DNA of 64,000 bases from an uncultured beta proteobacterium (lineage in GTDB: Bacteria; Pseudomonadota; Gammaproteobacteria; Burkholderiales; SG8-39), in the NCBI GenBank assembly GCA_903859155.1, contig CAIOLO010000032.1, positions 62,001-126,000 on the forward strand, given 5' to 3'. Every line of letters begins with the position of its first letter. Within the stretch, counting starts at the first letter, position 1. The position numbers were made by a program, and so were the translations under genes. Shown here piece by piece: positions 1-8,230 of the stretch. The notes under the pieces were generated by a model, which had not been told where the DNA came from, ran no database searches, and worked only from the letters and a program-made list of their open reading frames with translations.

Positions 1-70
1 CGGGAAAATCGCCCAGCGCAGAATCCATGGTCAGCACCCAGGCACCGCGCACCAGGAATTCGCCGCGCAC
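1..70 (-). CDS. Amidohydrolase, N-terminal 23 codons only (cut by window edge)
   Basis: The minus-strand frame opens with GTG at 70, six bases after a GGGGAG ribosome-binding site (77-82), and runs off the left edge. The peptide contains RGAWVLTMDSALGDF, which resembles the first beta strands of cytosine-deaminase/chlorohydrolase-type amidohydrolases (pattern VLTMDPALGD). That family uses a metal site to hydrolyse C-N or C-Cl bonds in ring compounds. Only the N-terminus is visible, so substrate and catalytic residues cannot be judged. The family call rests on one short motif plus the good start signal. Confidence 0.55.
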   Translation of the reverse strand, partial: MRGEFLVRGAWVLTMDSALGDFP

Positions 71-366
71 AGGCAACTCCCCTGCGGGCCTGGTTGCCGA
101 CTTGCCCGTTGACCCGCATGATGACCTGCCTGATGACCTGCCGGCTGACTTGCTTGCTGACCTGCTTGCTGGCTTGTCTGCCGAATCGCATGCCGAAAAA
201 CCAGGATTCCTCGCCCCGCGCTGCGCTGCAAAGCGCACTCCGCCTTGAGAAACCGCGGATTTTCGCCCTGCGGCAAACAGCCGCTGCAACCTGAACCCGT
301 CGCGGGCAGTGCCGCCATGACATGAGCAATACATTGCCTCTCCCCGCCCGAAAAATGGATCGCGGC
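71..366. other. Intergenic region, no convincing gene
   Basis: This stretch separates the partial amidohydrolase from the first Bug receptor gene; both are on the minus strand. It holds a degenerate 12-base tandem repeat (listed separately) that keeps several short frames open, but none has a ribosome-binding site or a recognisable protein. I see no promoter of good quality. Confidence 0.5.
119..178. repeat. Degenerate 12-bp tandem repeat, five units
   Basis: Five 12-base units (119-130, 131-142, 143-154, 155-166, 167-178) follow the pattern TGMTGACYTGCY. The first two are identical and the rest differ at 2-5 positions. The array is non-coding as far as can be seen. Confidence 0.7.
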
Positions 367-1335
367 CTATTCCGCCTTGGCCCCGGAAATCTTGATCAGG
401 CGCGCCTTCTGTCGCATGTCTGCCTGGATGAATTTGGCAAAATCCTCCGGCGTGGAGAACACCGGGTCGAAACCGCGCGCGAGCACATGGCGCTCGCGGA
501 AAGCCGGCTCCGAAAACGCCTCGGCGATGTCCCGCTGAATCCTTGGCGCAAGCGCCGCGGGCGAGCCTCCGGTGAGAAACAAGCCAAACCAGGATTCGTT
601 GGGGTCCACCTCGGCGAACCCGGCTTCGCGCAGTGTCGGTATTTGGGGAAGTGCCGCGAGCCGTTCGCGGCGCGCGATGGCAAGTGGCTTGAGCTTGCCG
701 GACTGGATATGCCCCTGGGACAGGGTCGCACCCACCATGGTGAGTTGCACTTCCCCCGAGATAATCGCCGTCAATGCCGGCGCGATGCCCTTGTACGGCA
801 CCTGAGTGATCTGCACGCCGCCCTGCGACTTGAGGCCTTCGAAAAACAAGTGTGGCAGGCTGCCGGAGCCATAGGAGGCGTAGTTGAGCGCATTGGGTTT
901 GACCCTGGCCTCATCGACCAATTCCTTGAGCGAGTTTGCCGTCACCGATGAATGCGCCACCACCATTTGCGGCAGACTGACCAGCTGCGTCACCGGCGCC
1001 AGGTCGCGCGCCGTGTCATAGGGCAGTTTGTCGAACAGGAACGGATTGCTGGTGATGGTGGACTCGCTGGTGAGCAGCATGGTGTGGCCGTCAGGGGGAG
1101 CCTTGGCCACCGCATCGGCACCTATGATGGTCGCACCGCCGGCCTTGTTCTCCACCACTATCGACTGGCCCCACTTTGCCGTAAGCCGCTCAGAAATTGC
1201 CCGTGCGAGAGCGTCAATGCCGCCGCCTGGCGCGTAGGGGACGATGATCTTTACCAGATGGTTGGGGTAGTTTTGTGCCGGCGAAACAGCCGGAAACAGG
1301 CACAGACCCGCGCCAATGAGTGCAATCAGCTTCAT
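367..1335 (-). CDS. Bug-family TTT solute-binding receptor (1)
   Basis: Periplasmic binding protein of the tripartite tricarboxylate transporter (Bug/TctC) type, expected to capture a small organic acid. The start is ATG at 1335, preceded by GGGAG; an upstream in-frame start at 1401 would add 22 residues in front of the signal peptide. Signal peptide about 1-20 ending SPA-Q, then the family block IIVPYAPGGGIDALAR, ENKAGGATIIGADAVAK and DGHTMLL. Length 322 residues is normal. The nearest gene is an alpha/beta hydrolase upstream at 1494, in the same orientation. No TctA/TctB partner is nearby, so the transported compound is unknown. Confidence 0.93.
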   Translation of the reverse strand: MKLIALIGAGLCLFPAVSPAQNYPNHLVKIIVPYAPGGGIDALARAISERLTAKWGQSIVVENKAGGATIIGADAVAKAPPDGHTMLLTSESTITSNPFLFDKLPYDTARDLAPVTQLVSLPQMVVAHSSVTANSLKELVDEARVKPNALNYASYGSGSLPHLFFEGLKSQGGVQITQVPYKGIAPALTAIISGEVQLTMVGATLSQGHIQSGKLKPLAIARRERLAALPQIPTLREAGFAEVDPNESWFGLFLTGGSPAALAPRIQRDIAEAFSEPAFRERHVLARGFDPVFSTPEDFAKFIQADMRQKARLIKISGAKAE

Positions 1336-1399
1336 GTGGACTTCTCCCGTTTTCGTTTTGCTGATACTACAACTCTGCAAAGAACGGGGCACGCAGCGC

Positions 1400-1421
1400 A
1401 AGTACCTGAACGAACGTACTT
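1400..1421. promoter_or_regulatory. Inverted repeat upstream of Bug receptor 1
   Basis: AAGTAC (1400-1405) and GTACTT (1416-1421) form a perfect 6-bp dyad with a 10-bp spacer, 65-86 bp upstream of the receptor ATG. Size and position suit a dimeric repressor or activator site, but no cognate regulator is known. Confidence 0.3.
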
Positions 1422-1493
1422 AAGCGAACCTGCAGAAGCGATCATGCGCTGCTTCGCCTCGAAGCGCACCCGAGCCTCCGGCAGAAGCGTCAC

Positions 1494-2369
1494 TCATATT
1501 GCCAGCGCACGCAGCAGCGCGACGTTGTAGCCTTCGGCCCCTTCGTACATGACCCAATGCCCTGCGCCGGGAATGGCATGGTATTGCGCATCGGGCCGCA
1601 GGGAATGCAACTGCGCAGCCTGGCCCTCGGCATCGTGGCCGATGATCTGGTCGTCGGCGCCGGAGATCGCGCTAAGCCGCCCCTGCAATTTCACTCTTTC
1701 GAGATCACCGCGCATCGTGGCAAAACCACTGAATGTAACTCTCGGCAGGCGGCGTCGCACAATGTCGGTGTGGTATAGCTGCAGCGCCAGGTCGTCGATA
1801 TTTTTCTCGTGATGCACCATCATCACGCGCAGGTTGTTGCGCACCGCCTGCAAGCGCGCTGCCGGGTCCTCGATTCGTTTGACGCTCTGCAGATTCAGCC
1901 TGCGGCCAATCGGTTTTGGCATATAGAAATTCGCACCGGAGAGCACCATGTGGCGAACACGGCCGTCCACCAGCCGGGCAAAGCGCGCGGCCAGACCGGC
2001 ACCGAAGGAAAATCCCATGACATCGATCGACGCCGCTCCCGGCACCAGGATTTCGAAGCCCGCGCGAATTACATCGGAGTAGGGTTCGGGTTCATAGGGC
2101 TCATGGGGCATGGCCGAATCGCCCATGCCTGGCAGATCAGGCACCCAGACCGAATGGTGCTGCTCTAGCACCGGGATGGTACGCAGCCAATGCAGCCACG
2201 AGCCCGAGCCACCGTGCAGCAGCAGCAACGGGGTGCCCTGCCCCCATTTGTGCCAGATCATCGAACCGGCGCCGCAAGGCGTCTCGAAGATCTGCGAGCG
2301 AGCCTCCAGTTCGCCGACCTCCGCATGGTCGCTGTGCGGTTTGTCCAGCAGGTTTATCTGCCCGCTCAT
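1494..2369 (-). CDS. Alpha/beta-fold hydrolase
   Basis: A 291-residue serine hydrolase. Visible family features are the oxyanion segment LLHGGSGSW (HGG at 52-54), the nucleophile elbow GFSFG (Ser121), an acidic residue in SGADDQ (about 239) and the catalytic His in GAGHW (271). The start is ATG 2369 because AGGAG lies 9 bases upstream; an earlier in-frame start at 2432 has no such site. Homologues include C-C bond hydrolases of meta-cleavage pathways and haloalkane or ester hydrolases, and the sequence does not decide between them. Together with the adjacent receptor gene it may form an uptake-and-hydrolysis pair (inference). Confidence 0.88.
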   Translation of the reverse strand: MSGQINLLDKPHSDHAEVGELEARSQIFETPCGAGSMIWHKWGQGTPLLLLHGGSGSWLHWLRTIPVLEQHHSVWVPDLPGMGDSAMPHEPYEPEPYSDVIRAGFEILVPGAASIDVMGFSFGAGLAARFARLVDGRVRHMVLSGANFYMPKPIGRRLNLQSVKRIEDPAARLQAVRNNLRVMMVHHEKNIDDLALQLYHTDIVRRRLPRVTFSGFATMRGDLERVKLQGRLSAISGADDQIIGHDAEGQAAQLHSLRPDAQYHAIPGAGHWVMYEGAEGYNVALLRALAI

Positions 2370-2519
2370 CGACCTGCTCCTGCACCGCAATTCATGAACA
2401 TTACTTTCCCCCCAACAAGTATTGGCGAGCAATTACACACAATGTCGTTGCTAATTTTCACAAACTTTTTCTCGAGAACAAGTAAATTTTCGCGGTACCG
2501 GACCGCGACGTGCGAACCT

Positions 2520-4265
2520 TCAATCTTCCCCCATCAGCCTTGCCAGGCGCACCGCAATCACCGCCGGCCGGCCGCCGCGCACCTCGGTCAGCCCGCGCTG
2601 CAAGGCACCCTCAACGTCCTCCGGGCGGGTGACGTTCTCGCCGTAGCCGCCTGCGGCTTCAGCTTCCTTGGCGAAGTCCATGGGCGGATCGAAGTAGCCG
2701 CCCTCATAACCCTGTTTCGCCGCCAGGCTTCCCGGATAGAGCGCCGCAACCCGCGTGGTCCCGGTGGAATAACTGCGATTCTGATAAACAACCGTGAGGT
2801 AGGGCGCCCGGTAGTGCGCCGCCGACCACAGCGCGGCGGTGGCCGTACCGAACATGTAAAAACCGTCGCCCGTCACCACGATGACATCGCGTTCCGGCGC
2901 ACCAAGCTTGGCGCCGAATGCGGCGCCCGGTGCCCAACCCCCGCTGCTGGCCGGCGTGGAGAAATACGAGCGCGGCCGATTGCAATGCAGGAACTCGCGC
3001 ACCCTGTTATGCGGCAGGGTGTCGTCGAAGACGATGCTGTTCTCGTTGGTGATGCAGCCGATCTGATAACTGAGCCAGAGCGGGTCGATCGGTGCGCCGC
3101 CGGCACGCGCCTTTGCCTGCTCTTCGAGCGCAAGGCGTCTTGCCTTGGTCGACGCACCGACCCGATGGCCACGTTCAGCGATCCGCTGCCGGTCCGCAGG
3201 CGTGAGAAGCGCTTTGACCTGCGCAAGCAGCGAGTGCAGCGCCGCGCGCGAGCCGGCCGTCAAACGCAGGTCGGCGGTGAACTCGAAAGTCGGAATCTTG
3301 CTTTTGACCGCGTCCAGCGAAACGTCCGCAACCCAGGCCGCATCACCGGGCTCCTGGGCTCCGGGAATCCACGGCACATCGGACTCGATCACCAGCACTA
3401 CGTCGGCCGCGCTCAAGTCGGCGCTGCCAACATAAAGCGGATGGTCCATCGGAAAACACAGGTAGGCGCCGTGGGGCGAGCGCATCGCCGGCATGCCCAG
3501 CAGTTCGCACAGTTCCACCAGCATCGCCACCGTCGCCGGATCGCGGCCGGAGGCGCCGGCAATCACAAACGGATGGGCCGCACGCACCAGGCGCCGCGCG
3601 ATCTCGCCGATGCCCTCCTCATCCGGTGCCGGGGCGCGCGCGATACCCAGTTGCAATGCTGTTGGATAGCGGTCCCCGCCTTGTGTGCGCAGCGACACTT
3701 CGGGCGGAATGGTGAGATAGACCGGGCCGCAAGGCTCGCTGCAGGCCAATTGCAGGGCGCGGCTCACCATGAGCGCCGCGTTGTCCTGCATCTGCATCTG
3801 ATGGTCCCACTTCACGTACTGCCGCACGATGCCGTTCTGGTCGTAGCTTTGCTGCAGCCACATGTGTCCGCCGGAGTTGCGCGCCGCATTGGACGATCCC
3901 GCATAGCTGGTAGGTGGAAACCCGGCGGTAATCAGTATCGGAAGACCGGTGTGCCAAGCCGTGTGTATGGCGCCGCCGTGATGCAGAGTGCCCGCATCCA
4001 CGTGCGCCGCGGTGACCGAAGGCTTGCCGGTGATCGCGGTGTAACCCAGCGCCGCATTCAGACTGGCGTGCTCGTGCGTCATCGTGATCAGTCGCGGCGC
4101 GGGCCTGCCCTTGGCACGCAGCTTGGCAATTGCCTCCTGGTAGAAAACCAGTTCCTGTCCCGAGGTGAAAAACACCGCCTCGACACCGGCCTGCACCATG
4201 GCATCGACCATGCTGTCGCCGATATCGTCAGTCTGGATTTCGCGCCAGGTTCGCGCTTCAGTCAT
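2520..4265 (-). CDS. Thiamine-diphosphate-dependent enzyme (1), acetolactate-synthase-like
   Basis: A 581-residue protein with the three-domain layout of ThDP decarboxylases/synthases. The conserved N-terminal Glu that activates the cofactor is in THEHAS (Glu65). The C-terminal cofactor motif begins GDGFYMFG (466-468) and closes with Asn about 30 residues later (QNRSYS). The start is ATG 4265; the long extension upstream is only the opposite reading of the receptor gene at 4315. That gene lies 49 bp upstream in the same direction and is probably co-transcribed. The reaction is unknown; 2-oxo-acid decarboxylation or carboligation is the family theme. Confidence 0.85.
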   Translation of the reverse strand: MTEARTWREIQTDDIGDSMVDAMVQAGVEAVFFTSGQELVFYQEAIAKLRAKGRPAPRLITMTHEHASLNAALGYTAITGKPSVTAAHVDAGTLHHGGAIHTAWHTGLPILITAGFPPTSYAGSSNAARNSGGHMWLQQSYDQNGIVRQYVKWDHQMQMQDNAALMVSRALQLACSEPCGPVYLTIPPEVSLRTQGGDRYPTALQLGIARAPAPDEEGIGEIARRLVRAAHPFVIAGASGRDPATVAMLVELCELLGMPAMRSPHGAYLCFPMDHPLYVGSADLSAADVVLVIESDVPWIPGAQEPGDAAWVADVSLDAVKSKIPTFEFTADLRLTAGSRAALHSLLAQVKALLTPADRQRIAERGHRVGASTKARRLALEEQAKARAGGAPIDPLWLSYQIGCITNENSIVFDDTLPHNRVREFLHCNRPRSYFSTPASSGGWAPGAAFGAKLGAPERDVIVVTGDGFYMFGTATAALWSAAHYRAPYLTVVYQNRSYSTGTTRVAALYPGSLAAKQGYEGGYFDPPMDFAKEAEAAGGYGENVTRPEDVEGALQRGLTEVRGGRPAVIAVRLARLMGED

Positions 4266-4314
4266 ATCCGCCACCCTAGCACTTCGCACATTTGCAGCAC
4301 CATGCTGCCGGTTC

Positions 4315-5283
4315 CTATTCGAGTTGGATCTTGAGATTCTGGATGATGGGACGCCATTTGGCGATCTCGGCGCGCAACCACTGGCCGTACACCTCGGGGT
4401 TGCTGGCAACCACCTCCATGCCCTGCGACTCCAGCTTTTCTTTGACTTCCGCTGCATGCAGTGATTGCACCACCGCGGCGTTAAGCCGGTCCACGATCGG
4501 GCGCGGCGTCCCGGTGGGCACGCAGATGCCGACCCAGGACTGCGCGTCATATCCGGGCACTGTGTCCGACAGCGGCGGCACCGCAGGCAGCAAAGGCGAG
4601 CGCTTGCCGCCGGAACTGACACCGAGCGCCGTCAGTTTGCCGGCCCTCACCTGGTTGAGAACCACGCCCATCGATGCCAGCATGCCGGTGACGTGCCCGC
4701 CCAAAATCGCGGTGACGGCCGGCGCACCGCCCTTGTAGGTAATGAAAGTGACATCGATCTTAGTCGCCGAACGGAAAAGTTCCATGGTGAGACGGCTGGA
4801 AGAACCCGCGCCCGCGGTCGAAAAAGACACCTCGGCGCCCTTGCGCCGCGCATATTGCAGAAACTGATCGACGCTATTGAGCCCTAAACGCGGATCGACC
4901 ACCAGCACCTGCGGTCCGCGGGCCATCAGCGATATCGGCGCGAAATCCTTGAGCGGATCATGCTGGATATTGGTGTACAGAAACGGCACGGTGGCGAAGC
5001 TGTCGAAATTGCTGAGCAGCGTGTAGCCGTCCGCCGGAGCTTTTGCCACAGCATCGGAGCCCACCCCGCCGCCTGCGCCGGGGCGGTTCTCGATGACGAT
5101 GCTCTGGCCGAGGATAGCCGCCATCCCGGGCTGGATCATGCGCGTGATGAGGTCGGAGATGCCGCCTGCGTCGTAGGGAACCACCAGGCGGATCGGCTTG
5201 AAAGGATACTCCTGGGCAAAACCTGGCCTCAGGCATGCCGCCAGACATAATCCCGCAACTGCCGCGAGTGCGCGCTTTTTCAT
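4315..5283 (-). CDS. Bug-family TTT solute-binding receptor (2)
   Basis: A 322-residue periplasmic receptor. Signal peptide about 1-23 (MKKRALAAVAGLCL start, cleavage before QEYP), then IRLVVPYDAGGISDLITR, ENRPGAGGGVGSDAVAK and DGYTLLSN, all Bug signatures. It is followed 49 bp later by a ThDP enzyme gene, so it may bring in the keto-acid or aldehyde substrate of that enzyme (inference). No permease subunit is adjacent. The ATG start is at the expected distance from the signal peptide. Confidence 0.93.
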   Translation of the reverse strand: MKKRALAAVAGLCLAACLRPGFAQEYPFKPIRLVVPYDAGGISDLITRMIQPGMAAILGQSIVIENRPGAGGGVGSDAVAKAPADGYTLLSNFDSFATVPFLYTNIQHDPLKDFAPISLMARGPQVLVVDPRLGLNSVDQFLQYARRKGAEVSFSTAGAGSSSRLTMELFRSATKIDVTFITYKGGAPAVTAILGGHVTGMLASMGVVLNQVRAGKLTALGVSSGGKRSPLLPAVPPLSDTVPGYDAQSWVGICVPTGTPRPIVDRLNAAVVQSLHAAEVKEKLESQGMEVVASNPEVYGQWLRAEIAKWRPIIQNLKIQLE

Positions 5284-5303
5284 TTATTACCTCTCTGCAT
5301 TGG

Positions 5304-5690
5304 CTACATGTCAGGCGGGCGGCCCTGTGCATTCGCTTGCCTGTCGATCTTCAAATCTTCCCTGATCCGGGCAAGCACCTGTTTGTCGAGAAGATCTTTC
5401 TCCAGATCTTCCGTCGCGCGCACGTAACCATTGAGCCGCACCGCCTGTCCGCCTACCAGCACGTACTCAACACCTTCTTCGTGAAACCGCGCGAGCAGCC
5501 TGAGCAGCGGATCATCCGTAGCCATGCTGCATTCACGGCGCGCGCGACCAGCACCTGGCGCTTGGCGTCGAGGCGATTGAAGTACCCGTGCGCGCCGCGC
5601 AACAGGACGTCCAAAGCGCCCCCGCGCCGGTATGCCTTGACCGGGTCAAGCTCGATTTCGGAGCGGTTTTGTTCGCCGACGATGCGCATG
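5304..5690 (-). pseudogene. Truncated nucleotidyltransferase-fold gene with upstream fragment
   Basis: The frame from 5525 down to 5304 encodes 73 residues with GVEYVLVGGQAVRLNG and VRATEDL. This is the start of MNT-type nucleotidyltransferases, which occur in toxin-antitoxin and AbiEii-like loci. The acidic pair that normally follows RATED(I/L)D is replaced by EKDLLDKQVL and the protein stops at about half length, so the active site is lost. A second frame, 5690 to 5453, overlaps in the +1 register and begins MRIVGEQNRSEIELDPVK; it could be a partner gene or the same gene shifted. I call the pair a decayed remnant. Confidence 0.5.
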
Positions 5691-5720
5691 GCGTCAGTGT
5701 AGGCTGTAACCCGGCGTACG

Positions 5721-5752
5721 GGCAAGCCGTCCCGCTTGCCGTCCCGCTTGCC
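5721..5752. repeat. Short direct repeat with hairpin potential
   Basis: GCCGTCCCGCTT occurs twice in tandem (5726-5737, 5738-5749). GGCAAGC at 5721-5727 can pair with GCTTGCC at 5734-5740 or at 5746-5752. It lies between the OYE gene end and the nucleotidyltransferase remnant and may mark a rearrangement scar. Confidence 0.45.
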
Positions 5753-5849
5753 TGATTGAGGCGCCGCCAGACAAGAATATCGCGCGCTTGAAACTCTCCG
5801 TCGAGCGAATAATGCCGCTGCACCGGCCCATCGTGCCCTTGCGTGAACT

Positions 5850-6989
5850 CTATGGCGCGCTCGGCAAAGCCAAATGGGCGCGCTTGCGCTCACGCCAGGC
5901 AAGCGCCGTCTCGATCTTCGAGTTCGGCTCGACCGCGCCATAGTCGAAAGCCAGCGGAATCTCGCCGCGCTGGATCCGTATCGGCCAGTCGGGATCGGCC
6001 AGGGCGGCGCGCGACAACGCCACCAGATCCGCCTGGGCGCTCGCCAGCAAGTGTTCTGCCCGGTCCGGATCCTCGAGCATGCCGCAGGCAATGACCGGCA
6101 TGCCCGAGAAGCGCCGCGCCATCGAAGGCAGGTTTTCCGCCACGCCGAACACCGGCTCGGCGATGCCCAGATTGGCTGACACATGCAGATAAACGTTGCC
6201 CACCTCGCCCAGCGTGGAGAAGATTTCGCGGGCTTCCTCCACGCCCCCGGGCCAGGTGTATTCGATGTTGGTCGATTTGGTCGGCGACAGCCGGATGCCG
6301 ACCAGCTTGTCCGCGGGCACGGCAGAGCGCACCAACTGCAGCACTTCGCGGGGAAAGCGCACGCGATTGGCCACCGGGCCGCCATAATCATCGCTGCGCA
6401 GGTTGGTGTCGGTGGTGAGGAACTGATCGAGCAGATAGCCGTTGGCCGCGTGCACCTCGACGCCGTCGAATCCGGCGGCGATCGCATGGCGCGCAGCGGC
6501 CACGAACGAATGCGCCACCCTGCGCATATCCTGCTTGTCCATCGCCCGTGGAACCGGGAACAGGCCGCTGCCACCGTGATGCTCGGCCATCTTCCCCGGC
6601 GGCCGCACGGCCGAAGGACCGAGGCTCTCCTTGGTAAAGCGATTGCCCTGGTTGAGCGACCCGCAGTGATAGAGCTGCAGAATGATGCTCGCGCCGGCCG
6701 CGTGCACCGCCTGGGTGACCTGGCGCCACGCGTCGCGCTGCGCGGCGTTGGCGATGCCGGGCTGATTCCACCAGCCCTGCGAATACTCCTCGTCAACATA
6801 GGCCGCCTCGGCAATCACCATGGCGAAACCGCCACTTGCATACTGGGCGTAATAATCGGCCATGACCGCCGTCGCCAGGCCGTCGTCGGCGGCGTTGGTC
6901 CGAGTCATCGGGCCCACCACCACGCGATTTTTCAGCTGCAGGCCCAGGAAGCTGACAGGCGAAAACAAAATCGGGCAGCGCGTCGTCAT
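5850..6989 (-). CDS. Old Yellow Enzyme family NADH:flavin oxidoreductase
   Basis: A 379-residue FMN-dependent TIM-barrel ene-reductase. The substrate-anchoring pair is visible in VEVHAANGYLLDQF (His180, Asn183, Tyr185), with RVVVGPMTR near the N-terminus for FMN binding. The start is ATG 6989 with AAAGGAA just upstream; a start at 7073 would add 28 unlike residues. Members reduce activated C=C bonds in enones, nitro compounds or dienoyl-CoA. The receptor gene upstream (7077) is in the same direction and ends 87 bp before this start. Past the stop, the next frame stays open for roughly 35 codons, which could be a shifted tail. Confidence 0.9.
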   Translation of the reverse strand: MTTRCPILFSPVSFLGLQLKNRVVVGPMTRTNAADDGLATAVMADYYAQYASGGFAMVIAEAAYVDEEYSQGWWNQPGIANAAQRDAWRQVTQAVHAAGASIILQLYHCGSLNQGNRFTKESLGPSAVRPPGKMAEHHGGSGLFPVPRAMDKQDMRRVAHSFVAAARHAIAAGFDGVEVHAANGYLLDQFLTTDTNLRSDDYGGPVANRVRFPREVLQLVRSAVPADKLVGIRLSPTKSTNIEYTWPGGVEEAREIFSTLGEVGNVYLHVSANLGIAEPVFGVAENLPSMARRFSGMPVIACGMLEDPDRAEHLLASAQADLVALSRAALADPDWPIRIQRGEIPLAFDYGAVEPNSKIETALAWRERKRAHLALPSAP

Positions 6990-7076
6990 TTTGGTTCCTT
7001 TCCGGTTGCCGGTGTCAAGGTATGCACGAACGGATGGCGCATGGTATCCCTGCGCGGAATCGATCAGCGGCACCGC

Positions 7077-8084
7077 TCACTCCAACTCCGCCTTGATGCC
7101 TGCGGCCTGAATGATGTCGCGCCAGCGCTTGCGCTCGCCCTCCAGCAGCGCGCCAAACTCCTTCGCTCCCAAACCAACCGGGCCAAAATCGAGTGCTTTG
7201 ACCTTTTCGGTGAAGGCGGCGTCCTTCTGCATGCCGAGCAGTTCCTGTTCCAGCCGGCCCTGAATTTCGCGCGGCGTTTTTATCGGCGTAAATACCGCGA
7301 ACCAGTTGACGATATTCAGGTTGGCGAGGCCCGCTTCGGCGAGCGTCGGCACATCCGGAAACGAATCCAGGCGCGTCGCTTGCAGAGTGGCCAGGGCCCG
7401 CATGCGCCCCGCTTGCACGTGCGATCGCACCGCGCCCGAGGCCGCCACCATGACCTGCACGTCACCGGCGAGCATGCCGGCCAGGGAAGGCCCACTGCCC
7501 TTGTAGGGAACCACAACCATTTCCATGCCCACCTGCCGCGAAAACAGCTCGGTCAACATGTGGAAAGCGTGGCCATTGCCGGGAGTGCCGTAAAAGAACT
7601 TCTTCGGGTTGGCCTTCGCCAGCGCGATGAATTCGCCCAGCGTATTGGCGTTCAGTTTGGGATTGACCAGAAACAAGGTGAAGTAGCTGGCCACCGTGGC
7701 AATCGGCGCCAGATCGCGCGCCGGGTTGTAATCCGTATTCCTGGTGAAATTCTCGGCGATGGTGATGGTCGAAGGCACGCCGAAAAGAATGCTGTAGCCA
7801 TCCGGCGCCGCGCGCGCCACCGTCTGCGTCGCGATGAGTCCGCCGGCGCCCGCCTGCGACTCGACCACCACCGACTGCCCCAGTCGCACGGACAGGCTTT
7901 GCGCGGTCTGGCGCGCCACGATATCGGTGCCGCCACCGGGAGGAAATGGCGACATGAGCTTGACCGGCTTCACCGGATATTGTGCCGCCGCCGAAAATGC
8001 CAGCAACCCCAGACAGATGCCCCCCGCGCGCGCGGCGATCGCCATCCATCCGTCCTTAGTTGCGCTTTTGCCAAGAATACTCAT
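7077..8084 (-). CDS. Bug-family TTT solute-binding receptor (3)
   Basis: A 335-residue periplasmic receptor. ATG 8084 is chosen because AAAGGAG precedes it by a few bases; upstream in-frame codons lack this. The N-terminus is longer than in the other copies (about 35 residues before QYPVKPV), with the hydrophobic core GGICLGLLAFSAAA. Family blocks are KLMSPFPPGGGTDIVAR, ESQAGAGGLIATQTVAR and DGYSILFG. It is divergent from the SDR gene at 8231, with 146 bp between, and leads into the OYE gene, suggesting one catabolic unit. Confidence 0.93.
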   Translation of the reverse strand: MSILGKSATKDGWMAIAARAGGICLGLLAFSAAAQYPVKPVKLMSPFPPGGGTDIVARQTAQSLSVRLGQSVVVESQAGAGGLIATQTVARAAPDGYSILFGVPSTITIAENFTRNTDYNPARDLAPIATVASYFTLFLVNPKLNANTLGEFIALAKANPKKFFYGTPGNGHAFHMLTELFSRQVGMEMVVVPYKGSGPSLAGMLAGDVQVMVAASGAVRSHVQAGRMRALATLQATRLDSFPDVPTLAEAGLANLNIVNWFAVFTPIKTPREIQGRLEQELLGMQKDAAFTEKVKALDFGPVGLGAKEFGALLEGERKRWRDIIQAAGIKAELE

Positions 8085-8230
8085 GTCACTCCTTTGTGAA
8101 TGCCGCACCGATATCCTGCTTCCCGGCCGGAAATGTAACCCAGGCATGGCGGCAATGTGGAGCGCGCACGAATTTCCGAATTCGCACCGATAATGCGGCT
8201 TGTCGAAACCATCAGATCCGGAGCCCCCCC

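Noticed and set aside
2491-2507. CGCGGT/ACCGCG hairpin after the first ThDP gene as a terminator
   Set aside because: Stem of only 6 bp and followed by A-rich instead of T-rich sequence in the direction of transcription.
2190-4334. 714-residue open frame on the plus strand
   Set aside because: It is antisense to the ThDP gene; high GC keeps the frame open. No family motif, Arg/His-rich composition.
6183-8099. 638-residue open frame on the plus strand
   Set aside because: Antisense to OYE and receptor 3, both of which have clear motifs and ribosome sites.
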